The position numbers and the translations under genes were made by a program. From Ancylobacter dichloromethanicus (GTDB taxonomy: Bacteria; Pseudomonadota; Alphaproteobacteria; Rhizobiales; Xanthobacteraceae), in assembly GCF_018390645.1 (NCBI RefSeq), contig NZ_JAHBGC010000020.1, positions 356,869-420,868 of the forward strand: a DNA stretch of 64,000 nt, given 5' to 3'. Below the pieces are notes generated by a model. That model was not told where the DNA came from, did not search any database, and worked only from the letters and a program-made list of their open reading frames with translations. Of this stretch, positions 25,555-34,971 are shown piece after piece (positions within the stretch are counted from its first letter, which is position 1; each line of letters opens with the position of its first letter).

Positions 25555-26961
25555 TTGACGTCAGAAAAGCCCAGCGCCGGTCTGCGCAACGATCTCCTCG
25601 ACGACATCTATTCGTCGGCCGATCTGCTCGGGATGCTGCCGAAGTCCGAATTCCCACTGGTGGAGAGGGAGCCGCGCCACGTCTTCGCGGCGGTGCGCGA
25701 CGAACTGATGCTGGACGGCAATTCGCGGCAGAACCTCGCCACCTTCTGCCAGACCTGGGTCGATGACGAGATTCGCGACCTGATGGACCTGTCGATCGAC
25801 AAGAACATGATCGACAAGGACGAGTACCCGCAGACGGCGGAGATCGAGGCGCGTTGCGTGCGCATGATGGCCGACCTGTGGAACGCGCCGGACCCGCAAG
25901 GCACCGTCGGCTGCTCCACCGTCGGCTCGTCGGAGGCGGCGATGCTGGGTGGCCTCGCGCTGAAGTGGCAGTGGCGCAAGCGTCGCGCCAAGGAGGGCAG
26001 GCCGGCCGACCGGCCGAACATGATCTGCGGCCCGGTGCAGATCTGCTGGCATAAGTTCGCCCGCTATTTCGACGTCGAGCTGCGCGAGATCCCGCTCGAA
26101 GGCGACCGGCTGATCATGACGCCGGAGGAGGTGCTGGCGCGTGCCGACGAGAACACGATCGGCGTCGTGCCGACGCTGGGCGTCACCTTTACCTGCCAGT
26201 ACGAGCCGGTGAAGGCGGTGAGCGACGCGCTGGACAAGCTGCAGGCCGAGACCGGGATCGACATCCCCATCCATGTCGACGGCGCTTCCGGCGGGTTCCT
26301 CGCGCCGTTCTGTGCGCCCGAGGTCGAATGGGATTTCCGCCTGCCACGCGTGAAGTCGATCAACACCTCCGGCCACAAATTTGGCCTCGCGCCGCTGGGC
26401 GTGGGCTGGGTGATCTGGCGCGAGGTGGCCGACCTGCCGCCGGAACTCGTCTTCGATGTGAACTATCTCGGCGGCGACATGCCGACCTTCGCGCTGAACT
26501 TCTCCCGCCCGGGCGGGCAGGTCATTGCGCAGTATTACAATTTCGTCCGACTGGGGCGCGAGGGCTACGCCAAGATCCAGAACGCCTGCTACGATACGGC
26601 GGAATATCTCGCCCGCGAGATTGCTGCGCTCGGCCCGTTCGAGCTGCTCTATGACGGCAATCGGCACGAGGGCATTCCGGCACTGTGCTGGAAGCTGAAG
26701 GACGAGAAGGGCTTTGGCGGCTACACACTCTACGATCTCGCCGACCGGCTGCGCTCGCGCGGCTGGCAGGTGCCGGCCTATTCCCTGCCGGCGGACCGGC
26801 AGGACCTGGTGATCCAGCGCATTCTGGTCCGCCACGGGGTGAGCCGCGACCTCGCCAGCCTGCTGCTCGACGATTTCCGGCGCGCGCTGGACTTCTTCGC
26901 CAAACACCCCGTCACGCATCCGCTCACCGATGACGAGGCGGGCGGGTTCAACCACAACTAG
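25555..26961 (+). CDS. gadB: glutamate decarboxylase
   Basis: This 468-residue PLP enzyme converts glutamate to GABA and CO2, consuming a proton. The PLP lysine is Lys275 in [23 protein letters not shown] (122-133) and [13 protein letters not shown] (240-252) are the cofactor-binding stretches, and [15 protein letters not shown] (54-68) is characteristic of GadA/B. No ATG fits; a TTG at 25555 gives an N-terminus that aligns with the enterobacterial enzyme. It ends in HN after a penultimate acidic stretch. No glutamate/GABA antiporter gene (gadC) is adjacent, so a role in acid resistance is uncertain; GABA or glutamate metabolism beside putA is possible. Confidence 0.95.
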   Translation: MTSEKPSAGLRNDLLDDIYSSADLLGMLPKSEFPLVEREPRHVFAAVRDELMLDGNSRQNLATFCQTWVDDEIRDLMDLSIDKNMIDKDEYPQTAEIEARCVRMMADLWNAPDPQGTVGCSTVGSSEAAMLGGLALKWQWRKRRAKEGRPADRPNMICGPVQICWHKFARYFDVELREIPLEGDRLIMTPEEVLARADENTIGVVPTLGVTFTCQYEPVKAVSDALDKLQAETGIDIPIHVDGASGGFLAPFCAPEVEWDFRLPRVKSINTSGHKFGLAPLGVGWVIWREVADLPPELVFDVNYLGGDMPTFALNFSRPGGQVIAQYYNFVRLGREGYAKIQNACYDTAEYLAREIAALGPFELLYDGNRHEGIPALCWKLKDEKGFGGYTLYDLADRLRSRGWQVPAYSLPADRQDLVIQRILVRHGVSRDLASLLLDDFRRALDFFAKHPVTHPLTDDEAGGFNHN

Positions 26962-26970
26962 GCTTCGAGG

Positions 26971-26994
26971 GCCGGGCGCCCGAGCGCGCCCGGC
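26971..26994. terminator. bidirectional hairpin terminator
   Basis: Perfect 9-base arms gccgggcgc (26971-26979) and gcgcccggc (26986-26994) enclose a 6-base loop and are followed by ttcttc. It lies exactly between the convergent gadB and putA genes, so it probably ends both transcripts. Confidence 0.75.
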
Positions 26995-27010
26995 TTCTTC
27001 GACAATCGGT

Positions 27011-30000
27011 TCAGCCGAGCGTCATCAGACTGGCATTGCCGCCGGCGGCGGCGGTGTTGGTGCTGGTGGAGCGCTCCAGCATCAACAGGTCGAGCGGATA
27101 GGTCTCGCCGCGCGCGATGTCGTCCGGCGCGAGCCCGTGCACCAGCACGATGGGACCTTCGCGCGCGGCGATCGCCTCGTTGAGCTGGCGCAGCGCGTCG
27201 CCGTCGCCCTCGAACAGCACGGCGTCGAAAACAGCGTCGGCATGGTTGTCGGTCAGGCTGACCCACATCTCCAGCCCGGCGGGCAGCGGCGGCAGTTGCG
27301 AGCCTTCCAGCAGCACGCGGTTGCCGGTCGCCAGTGCCGCTGCGACCTGCACGGCGAGGCCCTTCGGCGTCGACGCGAGGCACAGCACGATGCCGCGCGG
27401 GGAGAGGGCATAGAGGTTTCGCTCGCCGACCGGGCCGGGCAGTTCCTGCATATAGCCGAAGGGCGAGGCGTCGAGCACCGCGCCGCACAGGGTCCGTGTA
27501 CCGGTATCGGACTGGAAGTCGACCCAGAGCCGGGCCGGGGCAGGGGCCTGCTTCGGCGGCAACAGGGCCGCCGGGCGCCGCGCCAGCAGCCGGCCGAGAT
27601 AGAGCGGCCCGCCGGCCTTCGGCCCGGTGCCGGAAAGGCCATGTCCGCCAAAGGGCTGCACCCCGACCACGGCGCCGATGATGTTGCGGTTCACGTAGAC
27701 ATTGCCGACCTCGATGTGGGAACTGACCCGGGCGATGGTCTCGTCGATGCGGGTATGCAGCCCGAAAGTGAGGCCGTAGCCGGTGGCGTTGATCGCCTCG
27801 ATCAGGCGATCGAGCTCGTCGCGGCGGTAGCGCAACACATGCAGCACCGGGCCGAACACCTCGCGCCCGATCTCGGCGATGTCGCCGATCTCGATCAGGG
27901 TCGGCGGCACGAAGGTGCCGTGGCGCGCCTCTTCCCCGAGGGCGACCCGCTCCACCCGGCATCCCGCCTCGCGCAGGCGCTCGACATGGGCCTCGATGCC
28001 GGCCTTCGCCTCAGCGGTGATGACCGGGCCGATATCGGTCGACAGAAGGACCGGATTGCCGACGCTAAGCTCCTTCAGCGCCCCGCGCAGCATCTCCAGC
28101 GTGCGGTCCGCGACGTCCTCCTGCAGGCACAGGATGCGCAGCGCCGAGCAGCGCTGGCCGGCAGAATCGAAGGCCGAGGCGAGAACATCGGCCACCACCT
28201 GCTCGGCCAGCGCCGAGGAATCGACGATCATCGCATTCTGGCCGCCGGTCTCGGCGATCAAGGGGATGACGCTGCCATCGGGATTGAGCCGATCCGCGAG
28301 CTGGCGCTGGATCAGCCGCGCCACCTCGGTGGAGCCGGTGAACATGACGCCGCGCGTGCGGGGATCCGCCACCAGCGCCGCTCCCACCTCGCCGGCGCCG
28401 GGAAGAAGCTGCACGGCGCCCGCCGGCACGCCGGCCTCGCGCAGGATTTCGACGGCGGCGAAGGCGGTCAGCGGCGTCTCCTCGGCCGGCTTGGCCAGCA
28501 CGACATTGCCGGCTGCCAGCGCTGCGGCGACCTGCCCGGCGAAGATGGCGAGCGGAAAATTCCACGGGCTGATGCAGGCGACCGGCCCAAGCGGGCGATG
28601 AGTGTCGCCCGAGAATCCGTCGCGCACCTGCGCGCCGTAATAGCGCAGGAAGTCCACCGCCTCGCGCACCTCGCCGACGGCGTTGGGATAGGACTTGCCG
28701 GCCTCGCGCACGATGATGCCGATCAGCGCCGGCATGCGCGCTTCCATCAATTCGGCGGCGCGCAACAGGCCGGCGGCCCGCTCGGCCGGCGGTGTCGATT
28801 GCCAGATCGGCGCCGCGGCGTGGGCGAATTCCATGGCGCGGGCGACGGTCTGCGGCGTCGCCTCTTCGACCGTGCCGACCTGGTCGCGATGATCGGCGGG
28901 GTTGAGCACCGGGCGGGCGACGCCCTCGGCCGGGCCGTCGGCGAGCAGCGGCTTGGCCGCCAGCGGCGCAGCGCTGCCGGCCAGCAGGGCGGCGGCGAGA
29001 GAGGCGAGGCGCTGCTCGTTGGAGAGGTCCAGCCCGGCCGAATTGCGGCGCTCGTCGCCGAACAGGTCGGCCGGCGCAGCGATGCCGGGATGCGGCGCGC
29101 CCACCGGATCCATCCGCCGGGCGGCCTCGACCGGGCTCTCGATCAGTTCGTCGACCGGGACGGCGGGGTCGGCGATGCGGTTGACGAAGGAGGTGTTGGC
29201 GCCGTTCTCCAGCAGCCGCCGCACCAGATAGGCGAGCAGCGTCTCATGGGTGCCGACCGGCGCGTAGATACGGCACGGCCGGCCGAGCTTCTCGCGGCCG
29301 ACCACCTCCTCGTAAAGCGGTTCGCCCATTCCATGCAGGCATTGGAATTCATATTGTCCGGCATAGTAGTTGGCGCCGGCCATTTCCATGACGGTCGAGA
29401 GCGTCTGCGCATTGTGGGTGGCGAATTGCGGGAATACGGCGTCGGGCGCCGCCAGCAGCTTGCGGGCGCAGGCGAGGAAAGCGACGTCGGTGTGGAGCTT
29501 GCGCGTATAGACCGGAAAGCCTTCCAGCCCCTCGACCTGGGCGCGCTTGATCTCGCTGTCCCAATACGCTCCCTTGACCAGCCGCACCATCAGCCGGTGG
29601 CCGGAGCGACGGGCGAGGTCGATCAGGAAATCGACCACATAGGGGCAACGCTTCTGATAGGCCTGAATGACGAAACCGATGCCGTTCCAGCCATTTAGCG
29701 CCTCATCAAAACAAAGAGATTCAAGCAGATCGAGCGAGATTTCGAGCCGGTCGGCTTCCTCGGCGTCGATATTGAGGCCGATGTCGTAGTGCCGCGCCAG
29801 CTTGGCGAGCGCTGTAACACGTGGCAACAACTCATTGATAATACGGGAATATTGCGAGCGGCTGTAGCGTGGGTGGAGCGCGGAGAGCTTGATCGAGATG
29901 CCCGGCCCTTCATAGATGCCACGCCCAGCCGAAGCCTTGCCGATGGCGTGGATGGCCTGCTCGTAATCGGCGAAATAGCGTTGCGCGTCGGCCTCGGTGG

Positions 30001-30847
30001 TGGCGGCCTCGCCGAGCATGTCGAAGGAATAGCGGAAGCCCTTCGCCTCCAGGCGGCGGGAATTGGCCAGCGCCTCGGAGATGGTCTGGCCGGTGACGAA
30101 CTGCTCGCCCATCATCCGCATGGCGACGTCGACGCCGCGGCGGATCAGCGGCTCGCCGCCGCGTCCGATGAGGCGGGTAAGCGCGCCGGACAGCCCGGCC
30201 TCGCTCGATGTGGAGGTCAATTTGCCTGTGAGAACAAGGCCCCAGGTGGCGGCGTTGACGAACAGCGAAGGGCTGTGGCCGACATGCGCCTGCCAGTCGC
30301 CATGGCCGATCTTGTCGCGGATCAGCGCGTCGCGGGTGGCGCGGTCGGGAATGCGCAGCAGCGCCTCAGCGAGGCACATCAGCGCCACGCCCTCCTGGCT
30401 GGACAGCGAATATTCGTGGATCAGCCCCTCCACCGGCCCCTTCTGGCCCTTCTCGCGCAGGGTCTGCACCAGATGCCGGGCGCGGGCCTGCGCCGCCTCC
30501 GCCTTCGCCGGTGGCAGCGTGGCGGGGCCGAGCAGCACCGGCACGGCCTCGGTTTCCGGCAGCCGATAGGCGGAAGTGATGCGGGCGCGCAGCACGCCCT
30601 GGGGCTGGATGCCGCGGGCAAAGGACAGGAACGGGCTGTCCGCATGCACGTCGCCATCGGCGACTGCGGGGACTGCTGCCACATCAAGCTGCTGAACCGC
30701 CGAAAGTCCGCTCTCGGTGCGCTCGATTGCAGCCGTGAGGGCCTGCTTGACGAGAGCGTGCGCGGTGCAACCCTCGCGCTCGGCGGCGGCCTTAAGCCGG
30801 CCCCGCAACGCCTCGTCGATCTTCACGCCGATGGTGGTCTGAGACAT
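27011..30847 (-). CDS. putA: trifunctional PutA: proline dehydrogenase, P5C dehydrogenase and repressor
   Basis: This 1278-residue protein oxidises proline to glutamate in two steps, using FAD and then NAD+. Residues 1-47 (TTIGVKIDEALRGRLKAAAE) form a ribbon-helix-helix DNA-binding domain, so it should also repress its own operon. The proline dehydrogenase barrel spans about 190-560, with IKLSALHPRYSR and MVRLVKGAYWDSEIKRAQ. The aldehyde dehydrogenase domain spans about 640-1040, with Glu866 in IAETGGQN and Cys900 in SAGQRCSALR. A C-terminal ALDH-like oligomerisation domain fills the rest. The start at 30847 is set by the ribbon domain. No putP proline permease is adjacent. Confidence 0.97.
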   Translation of the reverse strand: MSQTTIGVKIDEALRGRLKAAAEREGCTAHALVKQALTAAIERTESGLSAVQQLDVAAVPAVADGDVHADSPFLSFARGIQPQGVLRARITSAYRLPETEAVPVLLGPATLPPAKAEAAQARARHLVQTLREKGQKGPVEGLIHEYSLSSQEGVALMCLAEALLRIPDRATRDALIRDKIGHGDWQAHVGHSPSLFVNAATWGLVLTGKLTSTSSEAGLSGALTRLIGRGGEPLIRRGVDVAMRMMGEQFVTGQTISEALANSRRLEAKGFRYSFDMLGEAATTEADAQRYFADYEQAIHAIGKASAGRGIYEGPGISIKLSALHPRYSRSQYSRIINELLPRVTALAKLARHYDIGLNIDAEEADRLEISLDLLESLCFDEALNGWNGIGFVIQAYQKRCPYVVDFLIDLARRSGHRLMVRLVKGAYWDSEIKRAQVEGLEGFPVYTRKLHTDVAFLACARKLLAAPDAVFPQFATHNAQTLSTVMEMAGANYYAGQYEFQCLHGMGEPLYEEVVGREKLGRPCRIYAPVGTHETLLAYLVRRLLENGANTSFVNRIADPAVPVDELIESPVEAARRMDPVGAPHPGIAAPADLFGDERRNSAGLDLSNEQRLASLAAALLAGSAAPLAAKPLLADGPAEGVARPVLNPADHRDQVGTVEEATPQTVARAMEFAHAAAPIWQSTPPAERAAGLLRAAELMEARMPALIGIIVREAGKSYPNAVGEVREAVDFLRYYGAQVRDGFSGDTHRPLGPVACISPWNFPLAIFAGQVAAALAAGNVVLAKPAEETPLTAFAAVEILREAGVPAGAVQLLPGAGEVGAALVADPRTRGVMFTGSTEVARLIQRQLADRLNPDGSVIPLIAETGGQNAMIVDSSALAEQVVADVLASAFDSAGQRCSALRILCLQEDVADRTLEMLRGALKELSVGNPVLLSTDIGPVITAEAKAGIEAHVERLREAGCRVERVALGEEARHGTFVPPTLIEIGDIAEIGREVFGPVLHVLRYRRDELDRLIEAINATGYGLTFGLHTRIDETIARVSSHIEVGNVYVNRNIIGAVVGVQPFGGHGLSGTGPKAGGPLYLGRLLARRPAALLPPKQAPAPARLWVDFQSDTGTRTLCGAVLDASPFGYMQELPGPVGERNLYALSPRGIVLCLASTPKGLAVQVAAALATGNRVLLEGSQLPPLPAGLEMWVSLTDNHADAVFDAVLFEGDGDALRQLNEAIAAREGPIVLVHGLAPDDIARGETYPLDLLMLERSTSTNTAAAGGNASLMTLG

Positions 30848-31125
30848 GGCCGCCCGCCCCGCTATGTTCTGGAAACGTCACCCTATGGGCATCCCCATAT
30901 GGCAAAGGTGTAACCTCAGGCGAGAAAAGGCGCAACCAAATCTGGCGGCACGGCGCGAGCGCATTTGAAGGTGGCACCGCATGGGCAACCCTCGGCGTTT
31001 GCGGGTTGTAACCTAAGCCGCCGCGCCGGCCGCCGCGCCTCCGATCCCGGCCCCCCACGTCTGAGGCCATGGTCACACGCAGGATACTCCTTGGCAGTTG
31101 GTCGCGCGATGCCCACCTGACCTTC

Positions 31126-32151
31126 ATGACCCGTCTCGCAAACGTCCCTCTCTCCGTCCTCGACCTCTCCTTCGTCGCTTCCGGCAGCAGCGGCCCCGAG
31201 GCGCTGCGCGGCACGCTCGATCTGGCGCGCCATGTCGACGCGCTCGGCTTCGCGCGCCTATGGGTGGCCGAGCATCACAATCTGGCCTCGGTCGCCTCCG
31301 GCGCGCCGGACATCATGGCGGGGCAGATCCTCGCGGTGACGGAGCGCATCCGCGTCGGCTCGGGCGGCGTGATGCTGCCGAACCATGCACCGCTGATGGT
31401 GGCGGAGCGGTTCAAGGTGCTGGAGGCGCTCTATCCCGATCGCGTCGATCTCGGTCTCGGCCGGGCGCCGGGCACCGACCAGCTCACCTCCCACGCGCTG
31501 CGGCGGCGCCAGGATGTGGACCCCGGCGACGATTTCCTCGACCGGCTGAAGGAACTGATGCTGTGGGACAGCGGCCAGTGGCCGGCCGACCACCCCTATC
31601 GCAATATCCAGGTGATGCCGGTCGACGTAAAGCTGCCGCCGCTCTGGCTGCTCGGCTCTTCCGGCTACAGCGCCCGGCTCTCGGCGCAGATCGGGGTGGG
31701 CTATGCCTATGCGCATCATTTCGCCCAGCATGACGTGCTCGACGCCATGCTGAGCTATCGCGACGCCTTTCAACCCTCGGAGCGGCTGGCGGCGCCCCAC
31801 GCCATCCTCGCGCTGGCGGTCGTGTGCGCGCCGACCGACGAGGAGGCGGAATATCTCGCCGGCAGCGTCGATCTCGCCCATCTCAGGCGCGCGCGCGGCC
31901 ATTACGGCCCGATCCCGACCGCGGAGGAGGCGGCCGCCTATCCCTATAGCGAGGCCGACCGCGTCTTCATCCGCCGCAACCGCGACAAGGTGCTGGTCGG
32001 CGGGCCGGGCAAGGTGGCGGAGGGGCTGGAGCGCTTCCTCGAGACCACGCTGGCGGACGAATTGATGATCACCACCGCGATTCCTGACATGGCGGCGAAG
32101 AAGCGCTCCTACACGCTGGTCAAGGCGCTGCAGGCGGCGCCGGCGGCCTGA
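31126..32151 (+). CDS. LLM class flavin-dependent oxidoreductase, YhbW-like
   Basis: This 341-residue luciferase-family barrel protein begins MTRLANVPLSVLDLSFVASGSS, a pattern of the YhbW/MsnO8-type group. LWVAEHHNLASVASGAPDI and VGSGGVMLPNHAPL are the conserved flavin-site stretches. A start 19 codons earlier is possible but has no support. It is transcribed away from putA across a 278-base gap that contains three ggtt/aacc-type words. Substrate unknown; many members are of uncertain function. It has no flavin reductase neighbour, unlike the monooxygenase at 11.2 kb. Confidence 0.87.
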   Translation: MTRLANVPLSVLDLSFVASGSSGPEALRGTLDLARHVDALGFARLWVAEHHNLASVASGAPDIMAGQILAVTERIRVGSGGVMLPNHAPLMVAERFKVLEALYPDRVDLGLGRAPGTDQLTSHALRRRQDVDPGDDFLDRLKELMLWDSGQWPADHPYRNIQVMPVDVKLPPLWLLGSSGYSARLSAQIGVGYAYAHHFAQHDVLDAMLSYRDAFQPSERLAAPHAILALAVVCAPTDEEAEYLAGSVDLAHLRRARGHYGPIPTAEEAAAYPYSEADRVFIRRNRDKVLVGGPGKVAEGLERFLETTLADELMITTAIPDMAAKKRSYTLVKALQAAPAA

Positions 32152-32169
32152 CGCAGCGTCCGAAACAGC

Positions 32170-32256
32170 GTTATCCCGGACGGCCGCAGGCCGATCGGAG
32201 ATCGCCTGCCGATAACGGATGACGATCCCGGCTCTCCGCTGCGCTTCGGCCGGGAT
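32170..32256. repeat. interspersed palindromic repeat, copy 1
   Basis: It has two parts: arms gttatc/gataac (32170-32175, 32211-32216) and, next to them, atcccggc/gccgggat (32225-32232, 32249-32256). The segment cgcttcggccgggat (32242-32256) is the exact reverse complement of atcccggccgaagcg at 44562-44576. It lies between the convergent LLM and EamA genes and may serve as a terminator. Confidence 0.7.
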
Positions 32257-32271
32257 GACGTCTGAAAGGGG

Positions 32272-33252
32272 CTACCCCGGCGCCCGAGCCGGGCGGGTGA
32301 CCAGCCAGATGCCGAGCGCGATCGGCACGATGCCGAGAATGTCGAGCGGCGGCACCGCTTCGCCCAGCAGCAGCCAGCCGAAGAACAGGCCGAGCGGCGG
32401 CATCAGGAAGTGCAGGCTGGAGGCCGCCGTCGCCGAGGCGCGGGTGAGTAGATAGAACCACAAACCATAGCCGCCTATGGAAACCGCGACCACCAGAAAG
32501 GCGAGGCCGCCGAAAAGGTTGGCGGTGAGGTGGATGTCGGCCGGGTTTTCGGTGGCGAGCGCGACGGGAATGAGCGCAAGCCCGCCCGCCAGGCACTGCA
32601 CGGCATTGCCGCTCCACACCCCGCCGCGCGGGGCGAGATATTTGAACGCGAGCGTGCCGGCGGCCAGCGCGGTGACCCCGCCGCCGATCAGCAGCGTGCC
32701 GGCCAGGCTCTCATGCGCACCGGCGAGGCGCGAGCGCAGCACGATGACGACACCGAGAAGGCCGAGCGCGATGCCGGCCCATTTGGCCAGGCTCATCTTC
32801 TCGCCCAGCAGCGGCCCGGCGGCGAGCGCGACCAGCAGCGGCAGACAACTGGTGAGCACCGCCGTATAGGCCGAGGAGGTGAAGGTGAGCGCGGTCCAGT
32901 TCAGCCCGAGATAGACCGCGTTGTTGAGAATGCCGATGCCGATCAGCGCGAGAATGTCGCGCCGGCGGATCGGCGGCAGGTCGCGCCGGCGCGCGCCGCT
33001 GTCCCACAGCGGGGCGAGTGCCAGCATGATGGCGCCGGCCAGCAGCAGGCGCGCCGACAGCAGGATCAGCGGCGGGCAATCGGCCAGCGCCAGCTTGGCG
33101 CCGGCGAAGGCCGAGGACCACAGCACGCAGAACAGCGCCACCAGCAGCGGCAGCGGCAGGAAGGTGGCGGCGGCGCCGGTGTGCGGCGCGACCGGGCGCA
33201 GGGCGGCCAATGGCGTGGAATCCGCCAGGCCCGCCTTCGATGCGGGAGGCAT
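32272..33252 (-). CDS. DMT superfamily (EamA) transporter
   Basis: This 326-residue inner-membrane protein has ten predicted helices in two EamA repeats (about 35-165 and 185-315). The first repeat holds FCVLWSSAFAGAKLAL; the second ends in PLDILGIVPIALGIWLV. It probably exports a small metabolite or drug. The ATG at 33252 is preceded by GGAGACGAG. It appears monocistronic and shares a short divergent-free gap with the FAD monooxygenase downstream of 33370. Confidence 0.9.
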   Translation of the reverse strand: MPPASKAGLADSTPLAALRPVAPHTGAAATFLPLPLLVALFCVLWSSAFAGAKLALADCPPLILLSARLLLAGAIMLALAPLWDSGARRRDLPPIRRRDILALIGIGILNNAVYLGLNWTALTFTSSAYTAVLTSCLPLLVALAAGPLLGEKMSLAKWAGIALGLLGVVIVLRSRLAGAHESLAGTLLIGGGVTALAAGTLAFKYLAPRGGVWSGNAVQCLAGGLALIPVALATENPADIHLTANLFGGLAFLVVAVSIGGYGLWFYLLTRASATAASSLHFLMPPLGLFFGWLLLGEAVPPLDILGIVPIALGIWLVTRPARAPG

Positions 33253-33369
33253 CGCTCGTCTCCATGTCTCGATGCGCGCGCACCCTAGGCGAACCGAGAT
33301 GGATCGGAAAACGAGATGTTTTCATGGCATCCATGAGAAAATCCGATCCTGCGCCGGTGCAGGGCGGTC

Positions 33370-34548
33370 TCAGGGGCGCCAGCCGTAGATCCAGCGATAG
33401 CGCTCGAGCACCGCGCTTTCCGGCTGGACGCGCATCACCAGGTCGCGGGCGAGGCGGGCCGGGCCTTTGAGGTGGTAGATGCGGTCCATGCCGCGCGCGG
33501 CGCGCTGCACCTGCGCGGTGCGGGGCAGGCGCGCGGCCTCGTAGCGGCGCAGGGCGGCGGGAATGTCGGGCGTGCTCGCCAGTTCGCGGGCCAGCACCAT
33601 CGCGTCCTCGATCGCCTGCGCCGCGCCCTGGGCGAGGAAGGGCGGCATGGCATGGGCGGCGTCGCCGAGCAGCGTCACCGGGCCGGCGCCCCAGCTTGTG
33701 AGCGGGTCGAGATCGAACAGCGACCAGCGCAGCCAGCGCTCGGGGGCGTCGAGCAGCGTGCGGGCCTGCCTGCACCAGCCGCGGTAATGCGCGAGCAGTT
33801 CGTCGCGTGTCCCGGCCTCGCTCCAGCCATGGGCCTGCCGCTCGTCCGGCGTGACGGCGACCAGATTGATCGCGCGGCCGGCCTTCACGGGATAGCTGAC
33901 CAGATGCGCGCCGGGGCCGAGCCAGAGCCGGGTCACCGGGTCGGCGAGGTCGGCGGGCAGGGCGTTCGCCGGGACGGTGGCGCGCCAGGCGGCGCGGTGG
34001 CGGAAGCAGGGCGTCGCTTCCGGGTGAAGCGCCGCGCGCACCACCGAGCGCAGCCCGTCGGTGCCGACCAGCGCATCGGCGTGGAGCGTCTCCTCGCCGC
34101 CGGCGTGGCGCAGGCGGAGGGCGACGCCGGCGGAATCGGCCGTGAAGCCCTCCAGCGCGTGGCCGAGCCTGAGCGTGATCGCCGGCACCTCGCGCATCGC
34201 GGCGAGCAGGGCGGCTTGCAGATCGGCGCGGTGAATGACGAGGAAGGGGCCTCCGAAGCGGGCCTCGGCCTCCGCGCCCATCGGTCCGCCGCTCAGCCGC
34301 GTACCGCGCCGCCCGTCCATCACCGCGAAGGCGTCGGGAAACACCGCGTTGGCGGCGACGCGCTCATAGACGCCGAGCGCCTCCAGGCAGCGCGTCGCGT
34401 TGGCGGCGAGCTGGACCCCGGCGCCGGCTTCTTCCAGCACCTTCGCACGCTCGACAAGCGTGACGGCAAAGCCGGCCTTGGCCAGAGCGAGGGCGGCGGT
34501 GAGCCCGCCTATGCCGGCGCCGGCGATGGCGATGCGACGCGCGGACAC
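33370..34548 (-). CDS. FAD-dependent monooxygenase, salicylate-hydroxylase-like
   Basis: This 392-residue flavoprotein hydroxylase has the N-terminal GAGIGG dinucleotide fold (10-15) and a later TLLGDAAHAMPPFLAQGAAQAIEDA (the GD motif binding FAD ribityl and pyrophosphate). Length and pattern fit salicylate or 6-hydroxynicotinate-type hydroxylases, but the substrate is not evident. It starts with GTG at 34548, 9 bases after the zinc-finger gene ends, so the two are probably co-transcribed. Confidence 0.9.
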   Translation of the reverse strand: MSARRIAIAGAGIGGLTAALALAKAGFAVTLVERAKVLEEAGAGVQLAANATRCLEALGVYERVAANAVFPDAFAVMDGRRGTRLSGGPMGAEAEARFGGPFLVIHRADLQAALLAAMREVPAITLRLGHALEGFTADSAGVALRLRHAGGEETLHADALVGTDGLRSVVRAALHPEATPCFRHRAAWRATVPANALPADLADPVTRLWLGPGAHLVSYPVKAGRAINLVAVTPDERQAHGWSEAGTRDELLAHYRGWCRQARTLLDAPERWLRWSLFDLDPLTSWGAGPVTLLGDAAHAMPPFLAQGAAQAIEDAMVLARELASTPDIPAALRRYEAARLPRTAQVQRAARGMDRIYHLKGPARLARDLVMRVQPESAVLERYRWIYGWRP

Positions 34549-34557
34549 GCCCGCCGC

Positions 34558-34806
34558 TCAGGCGGCGGCCGGAATCTCGAACAGCGCGCCCGGCGGAGTC
34601 GATTCGGTGCCGTGCAGGTGGGGATCGAACTTGTAGAGGGTGGAGCAATAGGGGCAGACGATCTCGTCGTCCGAGCCCATGTCGAGGAAGACATGCGGAT
34701 GGTCATAGGGCGGCAGCGCGCCGACGCACATGAATTCCTTGGCCCCGATGGAGATTTTCGGCACGCCGGCCGAATTGTGGAAATGGGGAACTACGTGGCC
34801 CGCCAT
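34558..34806 (-). CDS. small zinc-finger domain protein (CHCC type)
   Basis: This 82-residue protein has a Cys-His-Cys-Cys arrangement: Cys27 in FMCVGALPP, His36/His38 in YDHPHVF, Cys51 and Cys54 in CPYC. It matches the zf-CHCC family, which includes the mitochondrial complex I subunit NDUFS6 and its alphaproteobacterial relatives. It may therefore be an accessory subunit of complex I, encoded away from the nuo operon. It precedes the FAD monooxygenase. The family call is strong, the role inferred. Confidence 0.88.
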   Translation of the reverse strand: MAGHVVPHFHNSAGVPKISIGAKEFMCVGALPPYDHPHVFLDMGSDDEIVCPYCSTLYKFDPHLHGTESTPPGALFEIPAAA

Positions 34807-34971
34807 GATGTTCGCCTGTCCGCGCTCGCGTTGAAATCGGCGCGACCATAACCGCTGCCGCGCCGCGGTCCAAGGGGGCGGATGCCGCGCCGGTGCGCCG
34901 CGCCCCATCGCTTCGCCATAATGGCGGGGCAGGAAGCGGTAATCGCGCCCGATGTTTCCTATATTCTCGCC

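Noticed and set aside
30848-31125. PutA operator sites in the putA/LLM gap
   Set aside because: Words such as gtgtaacc, gcgcaacc and gttgtaacc occur, but none matches the known GTTGCA-type PutA site well enough to call.
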